Shown here: positions 11,985 to 22,698 of the stretch, piece after piece
How the letters are laid out: every line of letters starts with the position of its first letter
How positions within the stretch are numbered: position 1 is the first letter of the stretch
Assembly: GCA_905182985.1 (NCBI GenBank)
Contig: CAJJDN010000006.1
Span: 622,788 to 686,787 of the forward strand
From: Paramecium sonneborni
Lineage: Eukaryota > Ciliophora > Oligohymenophorea > Peniculida > Parameciidae
Direction of reading: 5' to 3'
Length of the DNA stretch: 64,000 bases
Notes under the pieces: generated by a model
The model's database searches: none
What the model was told of the DNA's origin: nothing
The model's input: the letters and a program-made list of their open reading frames with translations, nothing else
Program-made: the position numbers and the translations under genes

Positions 11985-12218
11985 ATGTATATGCTTTAGA
12001 TGAAAAAAAGAACAAGAATATGCAACAGATACAATAAAAAAATAGAAAGAATTAATTAAATTTTTCATTTTCTAAAGAAAAAAAAAATCATCAGATTGTT
12101 TGATTATATTATCAGAAACTTAGTATTATATCAGAGAGCAGTCAGTTTTTAGTAACAGAAAGAGAATTTTTATACCTTAATAATGAAAATAAATGTAAAA
12201 AAGTGTTAAAATAAATGA
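11985..12218 (+). CDS. Short basic ORF, 77 codons, doubtful
   Basis: ATG 11985 to TGA 12216-12218, open in code 6, giving a strongly basic peptide (KKRTRICNRYNKKIERI, IIRNLVLYQRAVSFQQQ). An overlapping spliced alternative in another frame (ISESSQFLVTEREFLYLN, using a GTTTGA..CAG intron near 12098) is equally coding-like, so at most one is real. No family recognised. Listed because the stretch is otherwise empty. Confidence 0.3.
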
Positions 12219-12626
12219 AAAAGCTGATGAATAGAAGCATAATATATTCGTTTGAATAAATTATACATTAAAAACAAATATGGTTATTATAATGAATACT
12301 AAATAATAACCACAACTAAAGCAGGTTGTTATGTCATGGAAAAATTTCAATAAATAAAAGAATTTAAAATATTTTTAAGTGACTAAAAAATCTTATTTGC
12401 ATCTTTTTATTATGATTTGAATAGTTGATAATATTTTTAATTTTCTTTTTTTGTTAGAATGTAATCAGAAAATGGGAATTGAATTAAAAATTTACAAAGT
12501 CCCTTTAGGTCTTATGAAAAGAAGAAAAATGGTTAGGAAAATATTATTTTGATAGGTTCTAGAAAAGTCTATATTAATTGGAAGTAATAATAATAATAAG
12601 AATAAATATAAATTATTAAATAAATT

Positions 12627-13282
12627 ATGAATTTTATTTTGATTGTATTCATTAGCTCAATTTAAGCTCTTCCTTTATATTTAGGTATATTTTCAAATGA
12701 GTAAAATGATGCTAAAGTTTATATGAGATTAAAAGTATTAGATGCAGTTAAAATATTAATGAATCATTATCCTTAAGATGAAAATGTATAATGTAAGAAA
12801 ATTAAACAATATAAGATATGTACTATGAATTAATTAATAATAAAACATATAGAACTCCTCCTAATCTTCATATAACAACATTTTATATAGGAGATAATAA
12901 AGATGCAGAATAATCTGAATATTACAAAAATTTTACTGTGAATCTTGCTTAAGAAATGAGGATCTATGCAGTAGCTTTATTACCAAAGAGAGTAATTGCA
13001 TGTGTAGTTAAAAGATAAGATTATGCAGTTCCTATTGAAAACAAATTTCCACATATGACCACATTATTGGGAAATTGGACAGCTGTTGACTCAAATGTCT
13101 TGATGGCAAGTTTATTTGATGAATATGGACCATTAAATAATATTTATTAAAGTTTATTTTAGCAATCAGAAATAAAAGTTTATAGTACATTAATAAATGG
13201 AAAGGGAGAAAAAAATTTACCTGCATATGTAGTTAAAATGCCACTTCTTTTAGAAGGAGAAACTTAATATGGTTTGTAATGA
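12627..13282 (+). CDS. Secreted 2H-phosphoesterase-like protein
   Basis: ATG 12627 to TGA 13280-13282, with one 23-nt intron near 12792-12814 (GTAAGA..ATAAG); 210 aa. The N-terminus MNFILIVFISSIQALPLYL is a classic signal peptide, so the protein enters the secretory pathway. Two H-x-T motifs, LHITTFYIG and, about 70 residues later, FPHMTTLLG, match the paired HxTx signature of the 2H superfamily (2'-5' RNA ligase/cyclic phosphodiesterase fold). Between them is a beta-strand-rich EMRIYAVALLPKRVIACVV. Enzymes of this fold hydrolyse 2',3'-cyclic or 2'-5' phosphodiester bonds; substrate here unknown. The 2H call rests on motifs and spacing only. Confidence 0.65.
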
Positions 13283-13293
13283 ATATTAATTGA

Positions 13294-14187
13294 TAGAAAT
13301 TATTGAATTTGCTATTTTCATTTTCAGTTTCTAAATTTTTGAGCAACTTTTTCCATTTCAATATTATTTAATTATTTTCCTTCAAATTAATTTTCAAAGG
13401 AGCCAAGCATGAATCAACAAAATTTTATAAATCCATAGAAGAATCAACTTTAAATTCGTTGAATAATGATCCAAAAAAAAGAGGAATTTTGAAGAATAAA
13501 TCTAGAAGTATTGTCATGTAGTCATTTTCATATAGTAATCATATTTTAATGGAAACAATTTCTGCTGAATCTCAATTCATTTATTTATAAGTATTTTGTT
13601 CACCTCTCTATTAATCTATATGAAATACAGTTATTAGTTATTTGTTAATATTGATGAATCGATTATTGTTCCAATTGTATGAATTACTTAATCATTTTTT
13701 TACAAAATATCTTTAAATTCATAAGCTTTCATTACATCTCCTTTAATCCAATTTTATTATGTTGTTGGCTATTCAATTCGAAAAACTCAATTCACTATTG
13801 CACCATATTAAATTGTATTTCTTATTACATCAGAACCTACATATTCAGATGATCCAATTACTTTGACCATTTTACCACTTAAAGGTTTAATAATTTAGTA
13901 ATTATATTAATAATCATTACTCGAAATTATATTATCTTTTAACTTGTACAACTATCATAGATTAATTCTTATCACTAGCTCAAAAAGAGGTTTAATTTAT
14001 TCATTTTATGATCCAAATTACAATCAATCAATAAGACAAATCATACAAAATAATTAATAATTATATAATATTAAATATAACTAATAATATGATAAAGTTG
14101 ATATATATATATCTTTTTTTAAGTTATAAAATTTATTTTTTTAAATTTAAAATAATACTAATTTTAGAAATAATTAGAATAGATAGT
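13294..14187 (+). CDS. Unknown protein, plus strand, exon structure unresolved
   Basis: Coding-like frames run from about 13381 (KGAKHESTKFYKSIEES, RGILKNKSRSIVMQSFSYS) through a junction near 13600-13730 into a long open frame: PLIQFYYVVGYSIRKTQF, VFLITSEPTYSDDPITLT, YNYHRLILITSSKRGLI. No in-frame ATG was found at the 5' end, so a first exon is missing or mis-joined, and the frame runs open past 14187 towards the 3' end of the MYB copy. The middle is beta-strand-like. No domain recognised. It lies directly left of the first assembly join. Confidence 0.4.
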
Positions 14188-14241
14188 AAAAAAATATTCT
14201 ATAAATGGAATTTTATTTGAAAACATTTTTAAATTGCTACA

Positions 14242-15224
14242 TCATTTGTAATTATGAGGTGTAACCATGAAGTTAACTAAACCAGTTTCCTGATCTTTTT
14301 TATACTTTCTAAAAGCACTTGGACTATAGCCACCAATACCAAATTTACTGGTTGGTGATTTGTAGTCCTTTTAGATTTCAAATGGATCTCCAATATTGAT
14401 TTCCAAATCTGAATCTTAAGTAGCTTATTGATTGTAAATATATTTATCAGCATTGGCATCTAGAATTAATATAAAATTTTACTAATTCTTTGTTGTAATT
14501 ACTAAGCAATAGTATCTAGTGCTTTTTCTCTACATTGATTGAAAGGTTTTGTAATAACTATAGGGACAAAATTAGATTTGCTTAAGACATTGTCATCTTG
14601 GAGTCCTTATTCTTCTTAATATTGATTGATAGGTTTTTAGAAGAATATTTATCTAGGAGTTAATACAGGGAAGGCAGGTGTCATTTAATGATTATTAGGA
14701 CTATTATTTCCTTAATAATCATAGATGTATTATTAATTATAATTGTTTGAAGATTATTACTAGTAAATAATTAAAAATTAGTCTTTACTTCTTCATTATC
14801 CTATTAGATTTCAAATTCATCTCTAATGATATTGAATAAGGGTCCTTTTTTGGTTCTGATACATATATCAAGGTAATCTTCTTTATCGATATGCTAAATT
14901 AAAAAAAAATGATACCACTTTCTTTTTTGCATTGAGTCTAGAAGATCTCTTTAAGGGGACATAATTACTTACTTCTTCGTATTTATAATCACTAGTATAA
15001 TCATCATCGTCATCATCATCTTCAATTCTACTTTTTCTTTTCTTATGATTTTTCTTCTTTAATTTTAATCTACTTTCCCTTTGTTTTGTATAAAGAGCAC
15101 TAAGTAAAATATAGTAAAAAATACTTGAATTCCATGATTTTATCAATAAGTTATTTAAACTTGTCTTCATTGAATTGATTAATCTATGATTTTTATTTAG
15201 ATTAAGCAAATTCTAATATAGAGT
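14242..15224 (-). pseudogene. Truncated copy of the MYB gene 3' part, cut at the assembly join
   Basis: Carries the C-terminal exons of the MYB gene, from the acidic DDDDDDDYTSDYKYEEV segment to the stop at 14242-14244, identical to the copy at 15280-16262. It lacks the start and both MYB repeats because it ends at the N. Most likely not a real second gene. Confidence 0.8.
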
Positions 15225-15225
15225 N
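15225..15225. other. Assembly gap (single N)
   Basis: One unknown base joining two ends that share 1,037 identical bases. Confidence 0.95.
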
Positions 15226-15279
15226 AAAAAAATATTCTATAAATGGAATTTTATTTGAAAACATTTTTAAATTGCTACA

Positions 15280-16856
15280 TCATTTGTAATTATGAGGTGT
15301 AACCATGAAGTTAACTAAACCAGTTTCCTGATCTTTTTTATACTTTCTAAAAGCACTTGGACTATAGCCACCAATACCAAATTTACTGGTTGGTGATTTG
15401 TAGTCCTTTTAGATTTCAAATGGATCTCCAATATTGATTTCCAAATCTGAATCTTAAGTAGCTTATTGATTGTAAATATATTTATCAGCATTGGCATCTA
15501 GAATTAATATAAAATTTTACTAATTCTTTGTTGTAATTACTAAGCAATAGTATCTAGTGCTTTTTCTCTACATTGATTGAAAGGTTTTGTAATAACTATA
15601 GGGACAAAATTAGATTTGCTTAAGACATTGTCATCTTGGAGTCCTTATTCTTCTTAATATTGATTGATAGGTTTTTAGAAGAATATTTATCTAGGAGTTA
15701 ATACAGGGAAGGCAGGTGTCATTTAATGATTATTAGGACTATTATTTCCTTAATAATCATAGATGTATTATTAATTATAATTGTTTGAAGATTATTACTA
15801 GTAAATAATTAAAAATTAGTCTTTACTTCTTCATTATCCTATTAGATTTCAAATTCATCTCTAATGATATTGAATAAGGGTCCTTTTTTGGTTCTGATAC
15901 ATATATCAAGGTAATCTTCTTTATCGATATGCTAAATTAAAAAAAAATGATACCACTTTCTTTTTTGCATTGAGTCTAGAAGATCTCTTTAAGGGGACAT
16001 AATTACTTACTTCTTCGTATTTATAATCACTAGTATAATCATCATCGTCATCATCATCTTCAATTCTACTTTTTCTTTTCTTATGATTTTTCTTCTTTAA
16101 TTTTAATCTACTTTCCCTTTGTTTTGTATAAAGAGCACTAAGTAAAATATAGTAAAAAATACTTGAATTCCATGATTTTATCAATAAGTTATTTAAACTT
16201 GTCTTCATTGAATTGATTAATCTATGATTTTTATTTAGATTAAGCAAATTCTAATATAGAGTCTTATAATCCTTTACAAGCTTAACATAACTTTTTCATA
16301 TGATCATCTTTAAGTTCGGATGGGTTTTTTTCAGCAAGAATAAATATTTTAGATAAGACTCCTGGTTTAATGTCCTTAATCTGTTGGGTACCCTTTTCTT
16401 TGCTAAATATATATTCATGCGGATTACTGTTCTTGTCTCCAATAAGTTTATTGATTCTTCTTAGACTTCTTCTTAAAGTAGAGTAAAAATGATTTTTAAT
16501 TGCATTATCAGTTCGACCAGGTAACAGTTTCGCAATTTCTGCCTAAAAATATTTATTTAATTTTTTTGTCATACCCACTTATTACCATGTTCTTTATGTG
16601 CTACAAAAATCACTCTTTCTTCATTTTCACTCCAAGGCTCTTTGTTGATTGCTGGATCCAAATGATTATGATAACGTTCTCTACATTATTTTCCAGACCT
16701 TCCAAATAATCCATAAACTTCTTTCATCTTTTCAGCAACAATAGTCCATTTTTTTATTCCATATTACTTTACTAATTAAAGAATTGCCATGTCTTCCTAA
16801 TTTAAAGTTATGTTATTGTTACATACTTTTTAATTCCAAGCTTTTCTATCAGTCAT
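15280..16856 (-). CDS. R2R3-type MYB DNA-binding protein
   Basis: Sequence-specific DNA-binding nuclear protein. ATG 16854-16856 to TGA 15280-15282, with about five introns. R2 reads WTIVAEKMKEVYGLFGRSG then KQCRERYHNHLDP; R3 reads PWSENEERVIFVAHKEHGNKW then AEIAKLLPGRTDNAIKNHF, split by a 32-nt intron just after the third Trp-equivalent. QCRERYHNHLDP and GRTDNAIKNHF are the recognition-helix signatures of c-MYB-like proteins. A long low-complexity C-terminus follows: a Lys-rich then Asp7 stretch (KKRKSRIEDDDDDDDYTSD), then Gln/Asn-rich and proline segments, ending KKDQETGLVNFMVTPHNYK. The acidic block could serve transactivation (inference). Intact in the right-hand contig only. Confidence 0.92.
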
Positions 16857-17118
16857 ATTTAAATAATTAATTAAATAACTTCATCCATTATTTCACTTAA
16901 AAATCAAAAAGAACATTCAAGAACTATCATTATTTGATATTATCAAATTAAATTTGCTCTCTCCAAAATCCCTTTTCAATTATTCTAATATTTCATTTAT
17001 TGAAATTGATAAATAAGATCTTTATATTTTGATTTCATTTATTTATTCATGAATAATCTTAAGAAGTGCTTTAATTTTAAAAATCATAAATTCATGATTA
17101 ATTATAACTTAAATATAT

Positions 17119-17843
17119 TCAACAACATCCTTCATTAGGTTTAGATCTAGAATTCAGTTGACTACCTTAAATAGTTTATGCATTAGAGAGTAAGAAAATT
17201 GTTTTTTGCATTTGAGGTTGATGAATTAAAGTAGATATTTTAAAACTTTTATGAGCTTATTAATCTGCTTATAATTAAGGATCCTACTTAGCCTTTGCTC
17301 CTAATTCAAATGCAGTTTAGAAAGCCTCTTTTACTCCTTCTCCATTTCTTGAAGATGTCAAGAACAAAGGAAAATCAATATTAAAATTAGCTTTCAATGC
17401 TATTTAAATTTACTATAGTTATTCCTTAGTGTATTAGATAGGGAGATCCTTTTTAGTTCCAATTATGATCATTTAAATGTTGAAAGGACCCTCATCTCTT
17501 ATTAACTAAATCCAACCAGCTACACTATCTAAAGAACTCGAATCGGTCAAATCAAAACAAATCATAGCTGCATTTGCATCCTAAACATAACATTTATGAA
17601 TTTATCTACTTTAGCTGAAAACTTAACATAATTCTAGTATTATTATTATCCTGCTGTGTCCCATATTGCAATATTGTAAACCTGATTGTTAATTTTAACA
17701 TTTTTCTACAAAGTCAAATCAACTCCAATTGTGTTTACAGAATCGCAAGAATACCTCTCAGTTTTAAATTTTAATATTAAACTTGTCTTACCAGCACTAG
17801 AATTTCCTATCAGAATAATTTTTAGATTTTGATTTTCTTCCAT
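17119..17843 (-). CDS. Rab-family small GTPase
   Basis: Membrane-trafficking GTPase. ATG 17841-17843 to TGA 17119-17121, one 29-nt intron at 17581-17609. G1 is GNSSAGKTSLILKF, the switch I threonine lies in NTIGVDL, G3 is WDTAGQQQYQNYVKFSA, G4 is GTKKDLPI (TKxD replacing the usual NKxD), and G5 is TSSRNGEGVKEAF. The C-terminus ends NEGCC, a double-cysteine geranylgeranylation signal typical of Rabs. All nucleotide-binding motifs are present, so it should be an active switch. The WDTAGQ glutamine is kept. Length about 230 aa, normal for Rabs. Subfamily not assigned. Confidence 0.93.
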
Positions 17844-17873
17844 ATTAGTTGATAATTAATTTATATACACACT

Positions 17874-19276
17874 TCAATCACAGTCTAATTTACCGATTAC
17901 TCCATTTAGTGTCTTTGTATCAACTTCAGATGTATCATCACTCATCGAACTCACATTTCCTGAAGATGAAGAACTTGTTTCTTATTATTTACAAATCACA
18001 ATTGAAAGTCCTCCAAATTTTTTTTAAAATTAATTTTATTAAGTAATAGAATTTTAAGTTCCTTCTTACCTTTCCTATATTGCAGGTAATTATTGTGAAA
18101 TTGTATTTTTACTTGTCGGATATACAAAATGCTTCATTGTTGCTTTTCCTTATCTCTCAGGAGATATAGCATCAGTTATTGACTCTTAATTCTTTATTTA
18201 TTAAATAAATGCCATATCACCAACACTTCCTGCATGTTTTAATTTACTTATTCTAATAGGACTTGTAGAAGTACTATTTCTCTTTTTAGGTTTAAGTATA
18301 TGAATCCAATCAAATTATAATTGTAAATCATTTTGACCTAATAATTAAAAAAATGGTTGTTTCAATAGATCATAATTTGGAAATTCATGAGGGGACAGCA
18401 ATCTAATAGCATGATACAATTATAAAAATTATTCTGGATACCCCTTTAATTCTCTTTCAGGAACAAATCTCTACTTTATCTCATAATAATATTTGAGTTT
18501 CTCTTAACGTTTTACATTAGGTTGAGAAGGTAAAAATTTACCTGAAGTGATGACATGTAATAAAATATAAAATAACGACTCTAAATCATCTCTTGGACAA
18601 GGAACTTTTATATTCTGAAATTAAAGTACATTGTTTTAAATGCGTGCCTATGGATGAGAATTTATTTATATACAAGTTGAGTTTATTTTTGTTTTTGAGT
18701 AAGATTTTTCCATTTTTATCCATATATTTTGAAGAATACTCAAAATTTGTGAAATATATTTCAGATGAGAGAGTAGTAATTAGATTGGATAATTTTAAAC
18801 ATCGATGAATTATATTTAAAGAATGTAATTATGAGAGGTGAGTGATCTTAACTTATTAACACATAATTACCATTTTTAATGCAATTAAAGCAGTTGTTTA
18901 AATTGAAAATTTACGTTTCATCAACTAAAAACACAATTTCAATGATGGTCCTGCTTTCTATTGTACAATGTAATGATAAGATGTTTCTCCTACTTTGAGA
19001 ATTCCAAATTGATGAATATTAGGAGTGATAGCATCTTATTTAGGGTATTAATAATACTGTCACTGGTTTTTTTATATAATCTGCAATAACATTAGGCCTG
19101 ATTAGTCACCTATTTTAATGTGTTCCAAAGTATACTATTTATACTAGTATGTCAGCAGTTTTCTGATCATTTTTAACTAGTACTGCATTATAATAAACAG
19201 AATTTCTACCAGTATAATAGATAGATGTCAGCAAATATTACTCATCTATAATTACAGGTTTATCATTTTTAAACAT
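17874..19276 (-). CDS. CK1-like pseudokinase
   Basis: Casein-kinase-1-like fold with lost catalytic residues. ATG 19274-19276 to TGA 17874-17876, several short introns. CK1 features: N-lobe start with GRNSVYYNAVLVKNDQK, hinge GETSYHYIVQQKAGPSLK, FSIQTTALIALKM, and the C-lobe PRDDLESLFYILLHVI and KGYPEQFLQLYHAIRLLSP. The catalytic loop is IIHRCLKLSNLI, so the HRD aspartate is Cys (codons at 18799-18807). The DFG position reads FTNFEYSS (18739-18753), so the metal-binding Asp is also lost. The frame stays open across both sites, which argues for a maintained pseudokinase rather than decay. The tail is Ser-rich. The region around the N-lobe lysine could not be resolved because of an intron near 19080-19130. 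Confidence 0.78.
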
Positions 19277-19323
19277 TTAGAAAGTTTATTAATGTATAAT
19301 AATTTAATTGACTATATTAGAAA

Positions 19324-20295
19324 ATGGACATAGATAAACATATAGCAACATTATTTGGAGGAGGTTGTTTACCAGAAAGAGATCTTAAATTGATATGACA
19401 TATAGCAGAAGAAATCTTTCTTGAAGAATCTAATGTCTAACCAGCATAAGCACCAGTGAATGTATGTGGAGATATTCATGGCATCTACTATTGAATAAGA
19501 TTCAGGTTAATTTTATGATTTGTAAGCTTTAAAGAAAGAAGGAGGAGAAATATAATCTAAAAAATATATCTTTATAGGAGATTTTGTTGTTAGAGGTTAT
19601 AATTCTGTGGAGACAATGGAATACTTATTGTGTGGACAATTACATATAAGTTAAATATCCTGGTAATCATGAATTAAGATAATGTATTCAGGTTTATGGT
19701 TGATATGAAGAATTACTCTGCAAATATGGTAATAGTAGTCCATGGAGATTATTTATGGATGTTTTTGATTGTCTTCCATTGATAGCATTGATTGAAGGTT
19801 AAATTCTATGTGTTCATGGTGGCTTATCACCAGATATGAGAACAATTGATCAAATAAGAATTATTGATAGAAAAGTAAAATTTTTATTTATTTCAGATTG
19901 AAATATCACATGAAAGACCCTTTTGTGATTTAATGTTGTCTGATCCAGAAGAAGATGAATATTGGGCAGTGAATTCAAGAGGAGCTGGGTTTTTATTTGG
20001 AGCTAAAGTTACTATAAGAATTTTGTAGAATTAATGATCTAACTCTTATATCTAGAGCACATCAATTAGTCATGGAAGGATATAAATATTGGTTCCCAGT
20101 AATTCTTTAATTCAATTTTAGGAATAAAATTTAGTAACCGTCTGGTCTGCTCCAAATTATTATTATAGATGTGAAAATATTGCTTCCATTTTATGTTTAG
20201 ATCATAACTTAAACTAAACTTGGAAGACTTTTAAAGAAGTTCCTGTATGTGCTAAAAGCATTAATCCAATAGATATATTACCATACTTTTTATGA
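19324..20295 (+). pseudogene. Degenerate PP2A/PP4/PP6-type Ser/Thr phosphatase catalytic subunit
   Basis: Strong PPP-family similarity from end to end: [87 protein letters not shown] and the terminal YFL. It carries several lesions. In-frame TGA occurs at 19396-19398 (family Cys position) and at 19701-19703 (family Phe position). A 25-nt insert at 19481-19505 looks like an intron whose GT donor became GC. There is a frame change with loss of several residues before the GNHE motif near 19650, and a 2-nt insertion near 20015. Conventional introns remain at about 19876-19900 and 20100-20122. Most likely a recent, non-functional duplicate. Confidence 0.85.
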
Positions 20296-20945
20296 AGTAT
20301 TGTTTTGATTTAAATTAATTTCAATCTACATTATAGTTAAAAATAACCATTATATTCACAAAAATACAATTTTTTATGATCAAAATTCAAGGAAACTCTA
20401 TATTCCTTTAATTTCATCTTAAGAATAGATCTATTTTAATTAAAATATAAAATAAAATGAAATAACTTCGATTAATTTAAATAATAATCTATAAAATTTT
20501 AATTAATCAAACAATATATAATATATTTTGATAAAAATAAAGATTGTATTTTTTCCGCACAAATCTCCATTTCTTAAGAAATAATCTCAACTGAATAAAA
20601 ATTCATTTATTTTGAGATTTAAAAAAGTTAAGTGGACGGTTTTTTTTAATAAACACTTAAGGATATTCAATTAGAAAAGTCGGCATTTTTATTATGAATA
20701 GTCTGATGATAGTTACTTTAATAATTTTATAAAATACTTTCTAGAATAAATATCTTTTTTTTTAAAAATCATTTGATTGGTAACCACTTTTAACGGTTCT
20801 TGGTGCTGCTGCTAAGTCTTATACTACTCAAAACCTATAATTATTTCTACTTCCAAAAATTTAAAGTCTAATATAAGATTTATTAGTAATTAATAAATAT
20901 AGTAACAATACTTGAATCTACAATTTGAAATTCTTTTTTAAGATT
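20296..20945. other. A+T-rich interval, no supported gene
   Basis: About 650 bp. A short plus-strand piece near 20780-20860 is weakly protein-like, but all frames are broken by TGA. Confidence 0.35.
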
Positions 20946-21474
20946 ATGGAATTCATGAATATATTTGGGATGATGAAACTCCATACATTCAATTAATAAT
21001 TTCGTTTTTTGAAGGAATTTTTGTTTCTGTGCTTCTCTCTATAACCATGAATATGATAATTTATTTTCTAAAGGCTATAAATTAGAAATGTTGCATATAT
21101 CATATTATGTATGGATAACCATATTTTTGGGAGTGTTTCAATTACTTAAAATATTTTAATTTTAAAATATTGAATTAGCTCTTTACATTAATGTTCTTAT
21201 GGAATGTATAAATTAATTTTTTAGTGGAATTTTCACTGAATTAATTATAGTATATATAACAGTGCTTTAGATTGAACCTGTAGGATATCTTTAATTTAAT
21301 ATTATCCTAATGTATAATGTGTCTGTTGTATAGATCAACTGAAAACGCGAGAGATCAAAGTACTTATTTTGTTTATTTCAATAGAAAACAAACTCTTTTA
21401 TTTGAGTTTTATGAATTTTTTTAATAAGAGTGTAGAAATTCACAGTTAGAGAAGAATCTTAAATAATTCAAATG
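20946..21474 (+). CDS. Possible multi-pass membrane protein with frame changes
   Basis: Hydrophobic, protein-like frames: FFEGIFVSVLLSITM, KGYKLEMLHISYYVWITIFLG, GIFTELIIVYITVLQIEPVGY. A clear 22-nt intron at 21312-21333 (GTATAA..GTATAG) joins the last to STENARDQSTYFVYFNRKQT. One frame change near 21050 has no consensus intron, and a second open frame continues after 21430 (DVLCAERLSLVEFLKVL). Either an unresolved first part or a decaying gene. Family not recognised. Confidence 0.35.
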
Positions 21475-21891
21475 ATGTTCTCTGCGCAGAAAGATTAAGT
21501 CTGGTTGAATTCTTAAAAGTTTTGTCATAAATTCTTTGTACTCATATGATAGTTAATTATGATTAATTGAGAAAAATTAAGTTTAATCATTTTGGAAAGA
21601 GTCCTTTTTTAATTTTAGATTCCTTTTATTTTTCAATCTCAATTAAGATGTGAGAATAATATTGAAGATCCATATCTTCCTGAGATCGTAGATAAGATAT
21701 ATTATAGATAGTAAATTTGATAATAAAAAATAATAAATGAAAGATGAAGTTAAATAAACAGTATAAGAGATTAGAAGATTAAATTAATCAAAAATATTCA
21801 AAAATAATATTCAAAAATCAAGAATGTTTAAAATAATGATCATCAAGATTGAATTCATGAAATTTAAATTTGATCATTCTAATGAATATTA

Positions 21892-22554
21892 TCATTAGTC
21901 TATGAATAATTCACCATTTCCAAATGATTATTAAATTGCTCCTTAAACAAAAAGGAATTCAATAGGTCTACTTCTCAAACATTTATTAGTAACTGTATAG
22001 GCGGTTGTTCCATTTTCTTAAATTAAACTCAAAGATCCTCCTTCAGGTATATGAATTGATAAAACTTCAAATGGAAATCCAAAGAAAGTCACATTCTATC
22101 CTGGACATGATTTTGCATGTTCACCTTTAAAATTGCATTCACTAAAAACATAAATACAACCATCTTAAAATGTATTGACTTTTTCATTGTTGTAAATCTT
22201 TTTTTATGGTTTATTAGTTTCATTAAGATTATAATCTGGTTTCTCTGTAGCTCTTACTGCATTTGGATTTGGCTAATCAATAATAAACATTGACTCCACA
22301 AATTATATTGTATGCTCGCTTGTTTCAGAAGGAGTTAATTTAAGAGCCTCTTCATAATTCAAAAGAGATGATAACTATTCTTTTATTGAATCATCTGAAC
22401 TTCTCCCCAAAAATGTTGGTAATCCTTTTTTTTTTATTGTATATATTTCTGTTGATAAATCCTTCTATTATTTCACATGCTTTTATTTTTCAAGAAAACT
22501 CTCTTAAGCTATTACTGTTGACAATAGCAGCACTAATATGTAGAATTTTTACAT
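21892..22554 (-). CDS. Secreted cysteine-containing protein, possible beta/gamma-crystallin-like fold
   Basis: Intronless, ATG 22552-22554 to TGA 21892-21894, 220 aa. The leader MQKFYILVLLLSTVIA is a signal peptide with cleavage likely before QES. The first half is polar and acidic; the second half is a beta-rich domain with DGCIYVFSECNFKGEHAKSC, VTFFGFPFEVLSIHIPEGGS and TVTNKCLRSRPIEF. The Y/F-x5-FxG pattern followed by a strand and a Gly/Ser turn is reminiscent of beta/gamma-crystallin Greek keys, but this is only a suggestion. Four cysteines in the domain could form disulphides in the secretory pathway. Function unknown. Confidence 0.75.
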
Positions 22555-22698
22555 ATTAATAAAAACGGATTTATAATATATATAAAATATATATTTCTTC
22601 TTTCATAAGTTTCTTAACAATGAAGTAAAATAATTTTCCAAAAATCATATTCTAAATGTATAGATGATGAAAATAAGAAATTAATTTTATCTTCTACC

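Larger units (their letters stand above)
14188..16262. repeat. 1,037-bp exact direct repeat flanking one N (14188-15224 = 15226-16262)
   Basis: Bases 14188-15224 are repeated at 15226-16262 (offset 1,038) with a single N at 15225 between them. Every stretch compared is identical. The second copy continues into an intact MYB gene while the first stops at the N in mid-gene. This is what two contigs with an unrecognised end overlap look like after scaffolding, so it is probably an assembly artefact rather than a biological duplication. Confidence 0.9.

Noticed and set aside
14277..15497. Two identical 60-codon and two identical 108-codon minus-strand ORFs as a tandem gene family
   Set aside because: They are standard-code fragments of one MYB gene and are doubled only because of the contig overlap at the N.
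18593..18808. 71-codon plus-strand ORF beginning MDKELLYSEIKVH
   Set aside because: Antisense to the catalytic-loop exons of the CK1-like pseudokinase, which has homology support.
19396..19398. TGA at a conserved Cys codon as selenocysteine
   Set aside because: The same gene has another TGA at a Phe position and frameshifts, so decay explains it; no SECIS-like element was looked for computationally.
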